A stretch of 64,000 nt of DNA. Source: Channa striata. Its lineage: Eukaryota > Chordata > Actinopteri > Anabantiformes > Channidae. Of the stretch, positions 22,501 to 36,022 are shown in pieces. Position numbers and translations under genes: made by a program. Each line of letters starts with the position of its first letter. Positions within the stretch are counted from its first letter, which is position 1. The stretch spans positions 28,116,720 through 28,180,719 of the forward strand of contig CM065174.1 of NCBI GenBank assembly GCA_033026295.1. The letters run 5' to 3'. Under the pieces are notes generated by a model, which did not search any database, was not told the DNA's origin, and was given only the letters and a program-made list of their open reading frames with translations.

Positions 22501-25500
22501 CAGCTTCTTTCCTGTGTGCAGCAGAGAGGGAAAGTCAGAGTTCCTCCTCAACTCGATAACATACATAAATGATGAGAAATGATACATAAATTAACAATCT
22601 CCAAAGAGGAAACGATCAAACTCGTGTTTAACCATCGGAAACGTCACGTGTTCACGACGACAAACTTGTTGGTGAAACGCTAACTGCTACGAACGCGTTA
22701 CTTTACATCCAGCCAAAGTGGTTTTCTGGACGTTAGAAAAAGCTGCATGTGCTGCACTTAAAGTGACTTAACTGTCAACTTATTTCCTGTCCTGTCCAGG
22801 TGAAAACAGGAGGAAACAAAGGTCCTGTCAGCAGACTAAAGATTTAGATGTATCGTGACTACAAAGGGATTTAGAAATCTGCTGACAATATGTATTCCAG
22901 CTGTATTCCAAAACTCTGTCAGGTCAACGATTGAGCCTTTAAAAATATTGTCTGAAAAGCTGATAGACTTGAAAAATTAGGTACTTGCTTCTTCATTTGA
23001 TGATTATTATTATTTGTATTTTTTTGTGGGTGTTAGTTTGAGAAATTAATCAGTAGCTCTGCTCCTTAAACCATAGCTGCTTAATTCCTGTCTAACAATG
23101 GTGGGAAAAGGCGTAGCACTAATTGTAGACTCCTGTGTGATGATTTCAGCCTGGCACGGAGCTGATAAAGGCTTAAGAGAGGTAAGTCGAATTTCTGCTC
23201 ACATGTGTGTGTCTGTAAGGTTTTCCTTTTGTTTTGTGGCTGAATTTATGGAAATGTGAGGTGTCAGATGAAGCTGTCTGCATGAAATGTGCAAGCTAAA
23301 ATGGTCTGAATGGGTAATTTTAATATTAACGATGTTTATGGTTGAGATAAGAGCCTTGTTCTTAGATTCCTTATGGGCAACTCGAGAACAAATAAATTAT
23401 GACAAGGCCGTAGTGAGGTGAGTAGAATTACAGCTTTAGTGTTTGCTATATGCAGATCTACACACAGTACAATGTCACCAAGATACGGCGACCATATTCA
23501 CATTTTTGAAATGTTCTGCCTAAAGTTAATCTAGATCAACATGAACTGTGAAGCCTGAATTAAAAAGCCTAACTTTTATTCTTGTTAAATTTGGATCATC
23601 TAACTATCAGTGTCCAACACCACAAACATCCCTACTTAAATTTATTTATATTTGAACCACTTATCCTGTTCAGGACTGTGTGGCGCAGAACACGCAGGAC
23701 AGATCCCCAGTCAATCTCAGAGACACAGGGATATGAATATGAAAAAAAATATGAATATGATATTCTTATATAAATAGCTCCTCCAGATAAGTTTTGTCCT
23801 GATCCAAAAATCCAAAAGGTTCAAGAATACATGGAGGACCTGTGATCTGGGTTTTGCATTTGTCCATGTGGGGTGTCCTGACTTCCAGGAAGTCAGAGGG
23901 CGGAGCTGTGCATCCGACATGCAGTACACCTGTGTCAGCTGGGTTAAGATTCCTGCAGAGGAGGACTCAAAGATCTGCTCTCCCTCTGTCTTGTCTACAT
24001 CGAGACACTCTTTTCACGTTTCCCATCCAACACTGATTTGCTCGCAGACAAAAAACTGTATCTTTTTGCATTCCATTAAAACATGTTGAATTATTGGAGA
24101 GCCTCCTTTGTCACACACTGGTGAACCAGGTTGTGACAAAATCGGGAATAGTCTGGGATTTGAACTCCGGACCTCTGGAGGTGCAAAGAAAATTTGGCTA
24201 GCACCACACGTTTCATGTTCTAAAAACACAATAGTCCATGTATCCTGTGGTGTAACATCATAATGCTATGATGGTTTGACCATAAATGGATGAAGGTTCT
24301 TTGCCTGCTGTCAGGTGAATATGTGACAAACATAAACACATTAAATTGTAGGATGTTTAGTTTTCAGTGTAGAAATGTTTTTTGTGGTTGGATGCATGTT
24401 AGCAGTTAGTGTAGAGCAGATATAGAAGAACCTAAATATGTTTAGATTTGGCAGGAGGCTTCTGCTCAGGTCAATGGGAACCAAAAAAAAAACAATAAAA
24501 CAAAAAAAGTTTGTTTTAAATGAACAAATCTAAACACACAAGTGCATTCAAACTCTGCAGCTCATACAAAAGATAAAGTTACACAAGAGCTGATACAGTC
24601 TGACCTGTGACATGACGCTATGCCGACGTCAGACTTTCTCACTGACCCTTCGTTTGGTGCGTCATGCTCGTGGTGATGGACTCCTTTCTTCTCTCCCTCG
24701 CTCTCATCTGTTTTCTGCTTCTTGCAGATATTAACCACGAGTCAGTCTCATCTAAAGCAGATAAGGTGCTTATGAAAGATTTGTCTTATTCTCTGAGCTG
24801 CAGCCAGCAGTGTAGCCTGTCCGTTATCGTCGCTCTTCATCGGATTCTGTTTCGTGTCCGTGTTTCGGCACTCTGGCTCGGAGCACACACACAGTTGTAA
24901 TATCCCCCACTGCCTGCTGTTTTTCGCTCTTTATCAGCTGAGATGTTAGTTGACCCACAAGTTGACAACCAGGCAGACCCATCGCTCATCCTGCCCTCCT
25001 ACACAGACCTCCCCACGCCCTTATCTACAGTTTGTGCTTCGGCTGCAGACCTGGGGTCAATCGGATTTGAAATGGACTCAATGGTTGATTGAGCTTGTCT
25101 GGTAGAAACATGGCAATTGGCCTTTTATGGTGGTATGATGACTGTGCTGTTTCCCTCTCACTCAGACCCGGAGTGGGGATTTTTTCTGACAGCCCACCAA
25201 ATATGACTGCTTCGCTTTGCATTGCTTCCTCAGATGTAGGGTCGTCACTTACAAGCATTCACTGACCTAATTCAAAAAGTTCACCAATGTGATCGGAGAG
25301 GCCGTAAAACAGGAATCCTGTTGGACGATGAGACCGTGAAGTGCTTTAAAGCAAAACAAATATGGGAACTAGTCGGCATCCTCACCTTCTGATCCAGTGT
25401 CCAGAGTCCTGGATCAGCTACAACTGGTTTGTGGGGCACCAACATAAGGGACTACTGTCCTGTCTGCTGGATAAAACAAAAGGCTATATTCACTTACTTT

Positions 25501-26856
25501 TACTTACTGAGTTTGTCTGTTCATCTAAAGTGTATGCTCAGTACCAGCCCCGCTTCGGGTGGCGAGAGCTGAAGTGATGCCCGTTTAGTTCTGTCGTTGT
25601 TGAGCCGGTGGACTTGTAGTAACGTGGTTCAGAACGAACAGTGTCTCCTCGCTACTGTAGCCCCGCCCTTTTCCCCTCCCAGTGTGGGGGTTAGACCTTC
25701 CGAGGCCGCACCTGCCCAACTAGAGTCAGGGTGTCCACTACTGGGGACAGAAAACCAGCAGCCCGGATGTTACCACCTGTCATGTTTTTATGTGGACGTG
25801 CTCCACTGGCCCCTGGCAAAACGCTGCCCTGGGCAAATCCTCGGCTGGTGATTAGCATTAGCATCAAAATAAATGGTTTTGTTTTGCATTGATGACATTT
25901 CATCGATCAGTGACTTGGTGCTATAGGTGATTGTGGGGCTCGTGTTCTAACAACGTGTGAGTCTGCAGGGATCATCATGTAGAGAGCCCCTGGTGACCAC
26001 GGGCTGTGTAAAAGAAGCTGTGTGCTCAGGTGTGGTGCTTGTCCTGGGTCTGGGGGCTCTCCGTGGCATTTTTCTTTGAAGGGGGGTGTTTCGATGAAGG
26101 GCTGTAAGACAGGTTACATTGTTGTCCCACTTCAGGTCCTGCTGGAGTGGACTCGGATACGCTGACTGTCATCCCCTGAATGTGCAGTGGAGGGGGAGGT
26201 TCTTTCTGAAGTCACAGTTTTTTGTGTTTAGATAAGGATCAGGCGAAGTGGACGGGGAGACGAGCGCGTTGTGAGATTTAAAGAATCAGCATTAGCTTAT
26301 ATGATCTACGTACAGAATCTGCCCGAGGGGCATTGAGCAGGAGGGAGGGCGTGTGTGCAGGCATTAGTCCTATCGGTGCTCAGACTTGCACAGCGGGCCC
26401 TGGGCTGTGGGTGATTTCATGTCCACAAACACTGAGCTGTCCGCCGTGCAAACAGAACGCAGCCTCATCTGCCAGTCACACACTCCTGCTAGAGACTGTC
26501 AAGACACATGCAGAAGAACATCAGTGTGTCTGTATGTGGCTGAGCGCCTGAACAATCAGAGACAGATTCCATCCCCGTGTGTTTTATTCCTGACGTTATA
26601 GGGCTGCTGCACTGCATACACACTGAGCCACAATGATCTCATAATGAGAACATAGACTGTCTTCTTTCTGTCTTCTAGTCTCTGTGCAATCAGTTTAGCT
26701 GTATATTACATATTCAAATATGCGCAGGAATTCCTCAGTCCAGTTGTAAATTCTCTCATGAATTCGAATGAAATAGTCTCACACAGATTGAAATGAAAAC
26801 AGTGCCCTCTAGTGGAGCGTGCAGTCCTACTGCAGATTACAGATTAGAGTTCCTGC
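19576..26856. other. Long gene-free stretch
   Basis: I found no supported gene, functional RNA or complete transposon in these 7.3 kb. Weak signals: a Tc1-like terminal word (AACTTTTGCACATGACTGTA) at about 21,811-21,830, and a minus-strand B-box-like GAGTTCAAATCCC near 24,160, possibly a tRNA-derived SINE. Open frames such as 20,086-20,391 and 24,664-24,900 have a hydrophobic stretch but no recognisable domain. It is probably intergenic DNA or a large intron. Confidence 0.5.
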
Positions 26857-27225
26857 CACACACACACGCTCACAAACACACACACGCTCACAAACACACA
26901 CACACACACTCACACACAAACACACACTCACAATAACACACACACACACTCTCACACACTCACATACACACACACACACACTCACACACACACTCACACT
27001 CACATACACACAAACACACACACACAAACAAACACGCACACACACACAATAACACACAAACACACACACACACTCACACACACAAACACACACTCACAAA
27101 CAAACACGCACACACACACAATAACACACAAACACACACACACACTCACACACACAAACACACACTCACAAACAAACACGCACACACACACAATAACACA
27201 CAAACACACACACACACACACACTC

Positions 27226-27257
<32 letters not shown>

Positions 27258-27628
27258 ACATACACACACACTCACACTCACATACACACACACACACACA
27301 CACAAACAAACACACACTCACACTCACACACACAAACACACACTCACACTCACACACACACACACATACACACACACACACACACACTCACACACACACT
27401 CACATACACACACACAAACAAACACACACTCACACACACACACACATACACACACACACACACACACTCACACACACACTCACATACACACACACAAACA
27501 AACACACACTCACACACACACACATACACACACACACACTCACACACACTCACACACACACACACACACATACACACACTCACACACACACTCACATACA
27601 CACGAACACAAACTCACACACACACACA

Positions 27629-27673
<45 letters not shown>

Positions 27674-27713
27674 ACACACACTCACACACACACACACACT
27701 CACACACACACAG
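26857..27713. repeat. CA-rich satellite with higher-order units
   Basis: About 857 bases consist almost only of CACA with interspersed CACTCA, CATACA, CAAACA and CAATAACA variants. Embedded higher-order periods are visible. A unit containing AACACGCAC and ACAATAACAC recurs at 27,031, 27,103 and 27,175, a 72-base period. A CACATACA unit recurs at 27,361 and 27,441, an 80-base period. The plus strand has almost no G or isolated T, so long minus-strand frames (poly Cys/Val) arise by composition and are not genes. Confidence 0.95.
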
Positions 27714-29254
27714 TGATTCTGCAGCTGTTCAGCCCTCTAGCGACCAGCAGACTGTCAGGGGTGATTAGACCCATGTTGATGAATCTGAACACAGTTTTCA
27801 GAGTTTTCAAACACTTGAGAAGTAGAGTTTTCAATATTACAAAGAATATTTAATAAAAGGTCATTCTGCTGTTGAAACAGAATAAAATGTTCCCATGTAA
27901 AGTAATCACTGTAATAAATGGCTGAGCAGTATTTCAATATCCAGTAAATCATTAAGAAAATTCAAACAAACATATACAACAGCCTCTAAACATGGATTCT
28001 GATTTAAAAGTATTCACAAAGAAATTCATTTTAAGATGTGATTCTCAGACTGTGAGTCTTAGGGCCAGCAGGAAGCAGCGTCAGGGTCATATTTCACTGT
28101 GCGCACCGTATCGCAGGTTCGGTTTATGTCTAGAGCCGACACACACACATTTACTACTCAGCATGTGACTAAGAATGGACAGATTTTTTATGATATGTCA
28201 GTCATGTGATGACTGAATGTGGCGGCATAACAAGCAACAGAAGTTTCTTTCACACTGGACTTGAACCCTGGTCACCTTTTGTTGACCCATCCGTCCACAC
28301 CGAACGCCTCTTGACCAGATACTAAGTTGCTGTAGCAACTGTAACAGTGTCACAAGGTGTTGAGCCACAGGGATACGTTTGTTTGATGTCCGACCTACAG
28401 AGAACACGACCATAAAACTCTGATCGTTCGCTGACATAGACAAACGGGCGTGAAAATCAACTGCAGTCAATTACATAAAAAAGAACATATTACTATAAAG
28501 CCTAGTGAAACTTGGAAAGCTTCCCTGCAGTTATGCATAAACACAGTAACAACCAGGACATTCATAAGTATGAGGACATGGTTGCCTAGGCAACAGCCCT
28601 TTCACCCTCTTTGGCTGAGATACACCTCTGCAAATAAAAGTCGCCCCTAACTGCTACACTATCATGAAACGTATCATATCAAAAACAATTTCAAAAATGT
28701 GATGTACTGTACCTGCCGAACCTTTGATTTGATTCAGATTTTTTAAATGAAATCAATCTCATGGAAATCGTCTGGTCTTATTTACACATCTCCAGTGGCA
28801 CATCATTGATGGAGCAGTTCCCCAGTTTAAGCCCGATCCTCACTTTTTCCAGTTGAAATTGTCAAATATCAGCCCACATCCCCTGTGACCAATGAAATAT
28901 GCTGGTGTCAGTTGTGCTCTATGAGTTTGGGTGTTGTGGATGTTTTGAACAATAAAAAGCCAGTGCGGCGGGCCTTGTGTGTTCCAAACCTTAATGAGGC
29001 CCAGAGACATGTTCTTTTGTAAAACCATCAGTTGAAGTCCAATCGCTTTCAGAAGGTCCCAGTTAACATTGACCTGCATGAGAGGTCAATGTTAACCAGG
29101 GGCCATGTAAACCCTGATGTTTTACAGCTACTTATAACTGAGAATATATCCGTTAAGAAGTCATAAATGGGACTGGCATCAGCCATTTGTTTCTTCTTCA
29201 GCACTATTTCACAAAGCTGACCACTGCCCATTCAACATGCTCATAACAGGTTTG
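27714..29254. other. Gene-free stretch with possible SINE and a strong hairpin
   Basis: No protein gene was recognised. At about 28,245-28,390 the minus strand contains a B-box-like GGTTCAAGTCC that may mark a worn tRNA-derived SINE. A perfect inverted repeat at 29,062-29,096 is listed separately. Confidence 0.45.
29062..29096. repeat. Perfect 14-bp inverted repeat with 7-base loop
   Basis: GTTAACATTGACCT (29,062-29,075) and AGGTCAATGTTAAC (29,083-29,096) are exact reverse complements around GCATGAG. The flanks (GGTCCCA on the left, CAGGGGCC on the right) extend the pairing imperfectly. It could be a palindromic transposon scar or a transcribed hairpin; nothing decides this. Confidence 0.7.
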
Positions 29255-29485
29255 GGCTTTTGTTCCTTCAGGGGTCGCCAAAGCGGAACATGTTCCGCAT
29301 GTTGGTTTGCCAAGAATTTTTACGCCGGATGCCCGCCCTGCTGCCACCCTCCCATCCGGGACTGGCTTCAATGTAGCCCTTGGTGGCCAGGAGGAGCCAC
29401 ACCTGGTGGGGTGGGATTCAATGCTGTAGCCTTCTGCATCCCAACCCGATGCTCTACCCATTGAGAAACTGAAAGAGCTAAAAAA
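29255..29485 (-). mobile_element. tRNA-derived SINE, minus strand
   Basis: On the minus strand the head reads TAGCTCAATGGGTAGAGCAT, a good A-box region, followed by GGCTACAGCATTGAATCCC at the B-box position. The body includes GGGCATCCGGCGTAAAAATT, and the far end reads CTTTGGCGACCCCTGAAGGA. These are the landmarks of a common fish SINE family. The B box has lost its consensus GGTTC, so internal promoter activity is doubtful. Confidence 0.65.
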
Positions 29486-32400
29486 AAAAGGTGCCAAGGG
29501 TTCAGTCACCAACAGCCGACAACCAACCATCAGCTTCGTTCTTCACTCCCCTGGACTTTGAAGGAAGAGGAAAATATGTGTTCTATATAAATCTTTCTGT
29601 AATGTGAACATCTTGGCCCATCTCTTCTTCAAAGTTAAACTATGAACTCTTAAACTATACAAACCCAAAGATCCGAGCTTTGTAAGGCTTCAAATCAGAA
29701 AATGAAACTGACTTGATGCACTTACTGCGGTTGTTCAAGAAGCAGTGATGTCTTTTGTCGATCAACTTGAAGCTGTAATATTCTGTCACTGGGTTAATTC
29801 TGATAAAGTTTACTTTCAGCCCCAATAATAAGACTTCACGTGATCTTACAAGCTCATCCTACAGTGGTAACTTGCATCTTGCACAGTGTCAGCACCCTGT
29901 TCCCTGAGTGACAGACACTATCCTTCAGCTGTCTCTTGTGTCCTGGAGGACTGCTGGGTCCACACCCATGAGAATTAACAAAGAATTCCCTACAACTCAC
30001 ATCACTCCCTTGTGCTCAGTGTCTGTTTTCATCTCCTTACATTTCCGAGGCGATGCTCAGACACTCGGGCCAGAGACCTTAGTGTAGTTCTGACAGTGGG
30101 CTCTGGATGATGTTCAGCTAATCTGAAAAGTTTTTCCAGGTGTTCAGCCTCGGGCGTCCTCAAGGACATTTCCTGTAGAGCAGAACTGGGGGATTTGTAC
30201 CAAATGACTTTCTCCAGTTGTCAGGTTGCGACAGAAGGACTGACACATTAGGACTACTACAGAACAGTGGGTGTTTCACAGGTAATGTTGGTTTTACATA
30301 GTGCTCTTCTGCCAGCACTTAAATTGCAGGAGGAAACACAGTAAAGCCAGGACACAGGTAGGGGAGCAGGGTTTGAATGACATCGCTAATCTGCATCACT
30401 CTTTGTTTCCAGCCACCTCCCTCTGTGCCACAGCAGCTACACTGTAATCACATGTAATCAACTGGGTTTAAATGCTCTTCAGTGTTTTATAACATAAGTG
30501 GCGCTTTCATCCATTATACAACACCGCAGACTTTTTCCAAATTCCACCATTTGAAGCTATGGTTCCATAAAGCTCGATGTTTTGTCTCCAGAAATCTCTA
30601 ATTCACCCAGAGGGAAAATCCCACGGAGAAAATTACTCGCTCACCTCCCGGGCCTACTGATTGCTCGCAGCAGTCAGAAAAAGTCCGTTGCTACCTTTGT
30701 TCCCTTGGTCAGTGAAAATGGAAAGGAGAGCAGAAGGTGTGCGAGAGCTGATGTCAGCCACATGTTAATGTCGGTGTTCATTTGCTGCAGTGATACGGCC
30801 AGATGAGCTGCACCTTGAATTATTCACAGGAGATTAAGTCCTGTCGAGTAAGAAGTGTAACTCTGGGTGTCCTGCTGCTAAACTGGCCTGCTCCGACCCG
30901 GGGGCAGCAGTGTTTGCACGTGGCGCGATACTGGTGCACAGATCACACACACAGCTGGAACACACATTCTGCCAGCACGCATGGGCAGATGTGCACATCG
31001 TTCATGTTTGCATGATGAATAAGTTCAGTAGCACACAGAGGTGGAAGGAAATGAGTCATTTCGCAAATGAGGTGCAGGCACGGACTCTTGTTCGGCGTCC
31101 ATCCCGAGAACACAGCATCAACAAAGACTTTATGTTCGTATTAGACTTTACTGCTTGTGGAGTATTTACAACCTCACAATTCAAATGACCTGGCAGTATC
31201 AGGGCTGTTGTAATAGAGGAAGCACCCACTAACAGGGTTTGGGTCCTTATTTTCCCCTGTTAGCCTCTGGATACGTTTCATCTACGTCTGTGACGCTGTG
31301 GTTTCTAAAGGAAGAAATAACAATCATTCAGTTTTTTTCAAATTAAACATTTCATTCATACGCAATAAATACTTATCTTATGATGGTTCATGTCCAGGAT
31401 TTTTGTGATTGTTCCTGCCTAAAAGTGTTTGCAGAGAATTCATAAGGGAACGCCTGAATTACTGAATTGTTGTGCCAACATTGAGGACATTCGGAGGGAC
31501 TTTACGGGTTAAACTGTTGCTGGGATGAATCCAGCACTGGCAATATTTCATTAGAAATAAAGGTGCAGCCCTTCTCTTTAGCCCTTTAGCTATTTATTAT
31601 GGCATTTATTGATGTTGTTACAGTACATGACACTTCAACCATGTCAGTTCTTCCAGGAAGTGAGGATCGCAGCAATTAATTTAACTTGGTGCACATTAAT
31701 TTTGTGCAATCAGGCAATTTAAAACATAGGGAAAAACATCACAACATCCATCACATTTGTACTTTTACAAAAAGTGTTGCAAAATCCAGCAATATGCTAA
31801 AAAAGTTAGTGACTTTGTGTGGGGACTGCGATATTTAATAATTTCATTGGTGTAATATGAATTTCAGTCATACAAAAGATAAAAGTCATTATAGTTATTG
31901 AAATGCCTCACCCATGCCTTTCTGAGTTTGCACAACTTCTTCTGTGGCAATTAAGTAGAGACGTCTGCGAAGGCATCAGATCTGCCTCTCCACAAAAGCG
32001 ATCAAAAAACTAAATGGAAAACAAAATGTATGTACGTAAAAAAGGTCAAAACAACTCATTAAAATTTGGTTTTATGACACCACAGTAAATCATCAAAAGT
32101 CACCGCAGAGAAACTTTGGGGAGAAACAAAGATGGCGCCAGTGTGTCCAGCTCGCCGTCTGGCACTGACAGCTTTGTTGGTGTTTGTGCTGCATTTGACA
32201 GCACGGCTCCGCTGGCGTACAGTCCGCGATCTTACCTGCTGTCTTTTGCCTTGCCTCCGTGCTGCCACCATGGAGGAAATGCCACCGTACATGCAGTGAA
32301 GACCTGTCTGACGCGCCTTCTGGTGGACCCGCTGGTCTGTAGCATCGTCACCTTCTCCGTACCGTTCTCCTCAAATCATGCACAAGTCACATTTAATCAA

Positions 32401-34269
32401 GATAACTTCCAGTTGCATTGAATTGGAACCAGAGTTTACACTGTGCAGACCTCTGTCAATCATCTGTCCCTGTGTATCTTTATTCATCTTTAGAAAAGAA
32501 ATCCAAACACATTTTGATTTTTTACTGGAGCTCTCAGCTACTGCACAAGACACAGCCAGAGTTTAACATTTTAATATAGCAGTTGTCAGTGGGAGAAGTG
32601 GAGCTCAGATAATATTGATAATATGAGGGAAACGCTGCAGAATATATAGTTTATTGCTCTGCTCAACACCCAAAATACAATTTGGATTGTAAATGGCAGT
32701 AAATTTTGCATTTTCTAAATATTTGTCTTAGTGTACACCTGGACAAAATCATAGACAAATGAAGCTGTGGATTCACAACCTACAGACGGCCTTTTGAATT
32801 TGAAAATGAATAAAAGTAAAAAGAATTAACAAGTGTGCGTCTGTAGTTTATTCAAGGTTTGACATTTTCAGCCTCAACCTCTCAACACCTTTCCTAAAGT
32901 CAGACTGATTTGTATGTTTTTACTAATTCTCATTAAATGTAATTTTATACGAAAGCTGCTGGGCAGAGATTCTGGCTGGCTGCATCTGTTTGACTCGGAT
33001 TTTGTAGAACAACATTCGGAGACCTGTCCCAAGTGGAGCCCACCTCTGGCCCAGTTACAGCTGGGATATGCTCCGTCCTCTGTGACCCTCGACACAATAA
33101 GTGTTTTTTCTCATTTCCAAAAAAACTCAAAGTGCTGCAAAAGAGAGGAGCATACAAAATGCAGATGTTAACACTGAGCCAACAAGGAGCAGCTACTTCC
33201 TTGAAAACGTAGGTTTTCAGCTCCTGCACCGAGAAGGAAAACGAGCCGAGGCTTGATTCAAGTGGGAAAGTAGGTGGGTTTGAAAATGCCTGGAGACTTC
33301 ATTTGTTCCTTGGCGCCATCTGATCCATCGTAGGATCTGCATCGGTGTATATGGCAATCATGGCTGACACACACTGCACGACGGCCCTCTGTCACACTGG
33401 TCACAGCCACACACTGCTGGTGTTTACAACTTCCTTTTGTGATGGAATTATTTGGCTTTTTTATCCCCACAAGGACCGAATGTTCACATGAATAATCATT
33501 AAACTAAATATTGTTATCATTTAAATTTGTTCTTCTGCTTTAGAATAATTTTTTTCAGTCAAAACTATAAATTCAAATCATTTAACTATCTAACCTCATA
33601 ACTTAAATGTATGAAATAACTTACATTTAAACATTTCACTGAGGAAATGTTTCATATTGACTGCTTACCTCAGACCTGTTTGATTTCTGTGCATGTCTCC
33701 AGTTTGGCTGGACTAGTTAGAACACGGCATGTTTTGCCAGTTCCACGTTTCGCTGATTTTTCTAGTGCTGATGGCCAAATGAGGCTTCAGAGCCAAATGC
33801 TTCACCAAATGATCATTAATTGTAACAATGAAATGCAGCCAAATTCTTGGCGATGTTAAACACAATAAAGATTAACCTGCCACAGATGTGTTATTGGCTT
33901 TGGGGAGAAACGCTGTGGGCTTATACAGCTGCTTTGACAGTGTCTCTATTTGTATCACCACCTCTGCCTGACAAAGGACTTTGACAAGAGGCGGAGGAGG
34001 CTGGTGTGCGTGGTTCCTCCGGTGTCACCGTGTTGTCCAACATTTCCTGGCACAACGTCCCTGACTATCATGGGTGGAAAAGCAAACTGAAAAGATTCAG
34101 CTTCCAGCAGAATTTGCAGATTGTTGAACAACTTTGTTAGACCGGCATGGTTTCAGCTTGTTGCGTAAACCTCCACCTGTCCAACAGGAGCCTCGAGCGT
34201 CCACCTTAAAACGAAAGCATTGACTGTGACCTCACTGCGTGTTAAATCTGTGCACTGTGTGAGGGGTAG
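29486..34269. other. Long gene-free stretch
   Basis: No supported coding exon, RNA gene or full transposon was seen. Frames such as 32,116-32,421 and 30,910-31,188 have no recognisable domains or convincing splice sites. Confidence 0.45.
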
Positions 34270-34555
34270 TCTGCGACTGTGGCTCAGTTGGTAGCGTGGT
34301 CGTCCACCAATTCCACAGTTGTTGGTTCGATCCCTGGTTCCTCTGGTCACATGTCGAAGTGTCCTTGAGCAAGACACTGAACCCTACTTAGTTGCTCCTG
34401 ATGAGCGTTGGCCAGCTGCATAGCAGCTCCCCCATCGGTGTATGAATGTGTGTGTGCTTGAGAGTGTGAATGGGTAGATAAGAAGCAGTGTAAAGCGCTT
34501 TGAGTACCGACAGGTAGAAAAGCGCTATATAAGTGCAGACCATTTACCATTTAGT
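34270..34555 (+). mobile_element. Full tRNA-derived SINE (V-SINE-like)
   Basis: The head has an A-box region CTGTGGCTCAGTTGGTAGCG and a B box GTTGGTTCGATCCCTGG, as in RNA polymerase III promoters of tRNA-derived SINEs. The body has CATGTCGAAGTGTCCTTGAG and AAGACACTGAACCC. The tail reads AGCGCTTTGAGTACCGACAG and AAAGCGCTATATAAGTGCAG, ending CCATTTACCATTTA. The GCGCTATATAA word is shared with the end of the L2 elements in this window, as expected for a SINE that borrows a LINE tail for retrotransposition. Minus-strand or partial relatives lie at 4,640-4,763 and 54,960-55,090. Confidence 0.8.
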
Positions 34556-35799
34556 CCTCCGCCGACCGGGAGGAAGGCCTGCGTCTCAACGCCTTCATTT
34601 GAACCTGAACCCCGATGCAGACTGTAGGAGCTGTTGTTTGGCTGCATTTCTTAGATGGTTGTTTAACGGTTGGCATTTTAACAAGGGCTTTAATATTTTT
34701 AAATTAAACAACTCCCCTGATTTGTAGGTGCGCTGCTGTAAAGACTCCAATGAGCCAGTCCTGTTCCGTGCGCTGGGACGAATCGAGTTGGAGGAAGATA
34801 AAGTGAGTCCTCGGTATTAGCAGGGAGGATGTTTCCTTCCGTGGTAACACACCCTTGTTGAATTTGTCCTCCTCCTTGCACTTTTTGTCCTTGGATTTAG
34901 TCCCAGTCTGCTTTTCTGCTTATGCTTGATTTTGGAGCCTGTGCTCCAGCCGAACAGTGAATGTGTTTTGTTATCTTCTCGATCTTTATTAGATTATATT
35001 TTGTCTGTCCTGTCGTTAGTTTTGCTGCTTTTCTTGTGTAGACTGCACTGCCCGTATCAATAATTGTAGTTTTATCCGGTCGGGGTGTTTGTTGGGTCTT
35101 AGTGTTGCATCTCCCCACAGTGAGTCCTGCTTATAATTGGTTCATTCATTTGCTTGTTTTTATATAATTAAATTGACTGAAAATTTTAAATATTGTATCA
35201 TCTCTTAGGACCTGGCATACACATGCGTATTTTGGGTCATATTAACACCTAATTCTGCTTAATTAAGAAGTAATATAACCACATAAAATTCTGAAACTGT
35301 TTGCTGCAGTTCAACTGAGCTAGCTGTGTGTCTAAATGAGGCCAAACTGTTTTTTATTTAGTTTATTGCAATAATGTTCACAACATGTGAAAGACATTTT
35401 GTACGTGTTATTAATACGTGTAAAAGCAGTCAGGAGGAAAAATTTCTGTTCAGGCTGGAAATAAAGAGTTTTACATTCAGTTACACAAAATTGATTTTTG
35501 GAAACTGTCCACCTTTATGTACAACATTTTTCTCTAAAACCACATCATGTGATGTTATTTTTTTATTTATCAGGTTCCAATAAGCACAAATAGCAAAGAC
35601 AAATAAAAAATGCATATAACAAATTAGAGCTCAGGTCTTAAAAAGATAATACCAGCGTACAGTTTATTCTGTTTTTCACATTTGATACTGGTTTGTTAAT
35701 AAAACTATTTTGTAAGTTTCATGCATGTCTCCCTCTCTAAGTACTGTATGTTATGAAATTAGATCTTCACTGAATCGTCTCCTGCGGTAAGCGTATAGC
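34556..35799. other. Gene-free stretch before the L2 element
   Basis: AT-rich DNA with no recognisable gene. No convincing target-site duplication was found next to the L2 element that follows. Confidence 0.45.
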
Positions 35800-36022
35800 G
35801 TCACTTCCTGTTTCTTCACACTGTTTCGGGTCTCTGCCGAAGGATTGTTCGCTGGTTAATCGTAGCTTTTGTTTTCTAAATCAGTGACTTATCTGTGTAT
35901 AAACTATCACTTTGGCATAAGATTTGTTTACGCAAACACCTGCTCTCCTGAAATAACTTAACAAACTAGCTAATCGCTAACTAAACCTAATCGATCTAGC
36001 CTCGTTAGCCTAGCACCTAGCA

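Noticed and set aside
24664..24900. Short frame with an N-terminal hydrophobic segment resembling a signal peptide
   Set aside because: No cysteine pattern, domain or splice donor follows, and the frame ends after 78 codons.
26827..27601. Long minus-strand open frames of Cys-Val repeats
   Set aside because: They come from reading the CA array (GTGTGT on the minus strand). Codons are restricted by composition and there is no start or splice context.
34285..34345. A tRNA gene in the 34.3-kb repeat (and the A/B boxes at 29.4 and 4.7 kb)
   Set aside because: The boxes are present but cloverleaf stems and anticodon arm do not fold, and the segments continue into SINE bodies.
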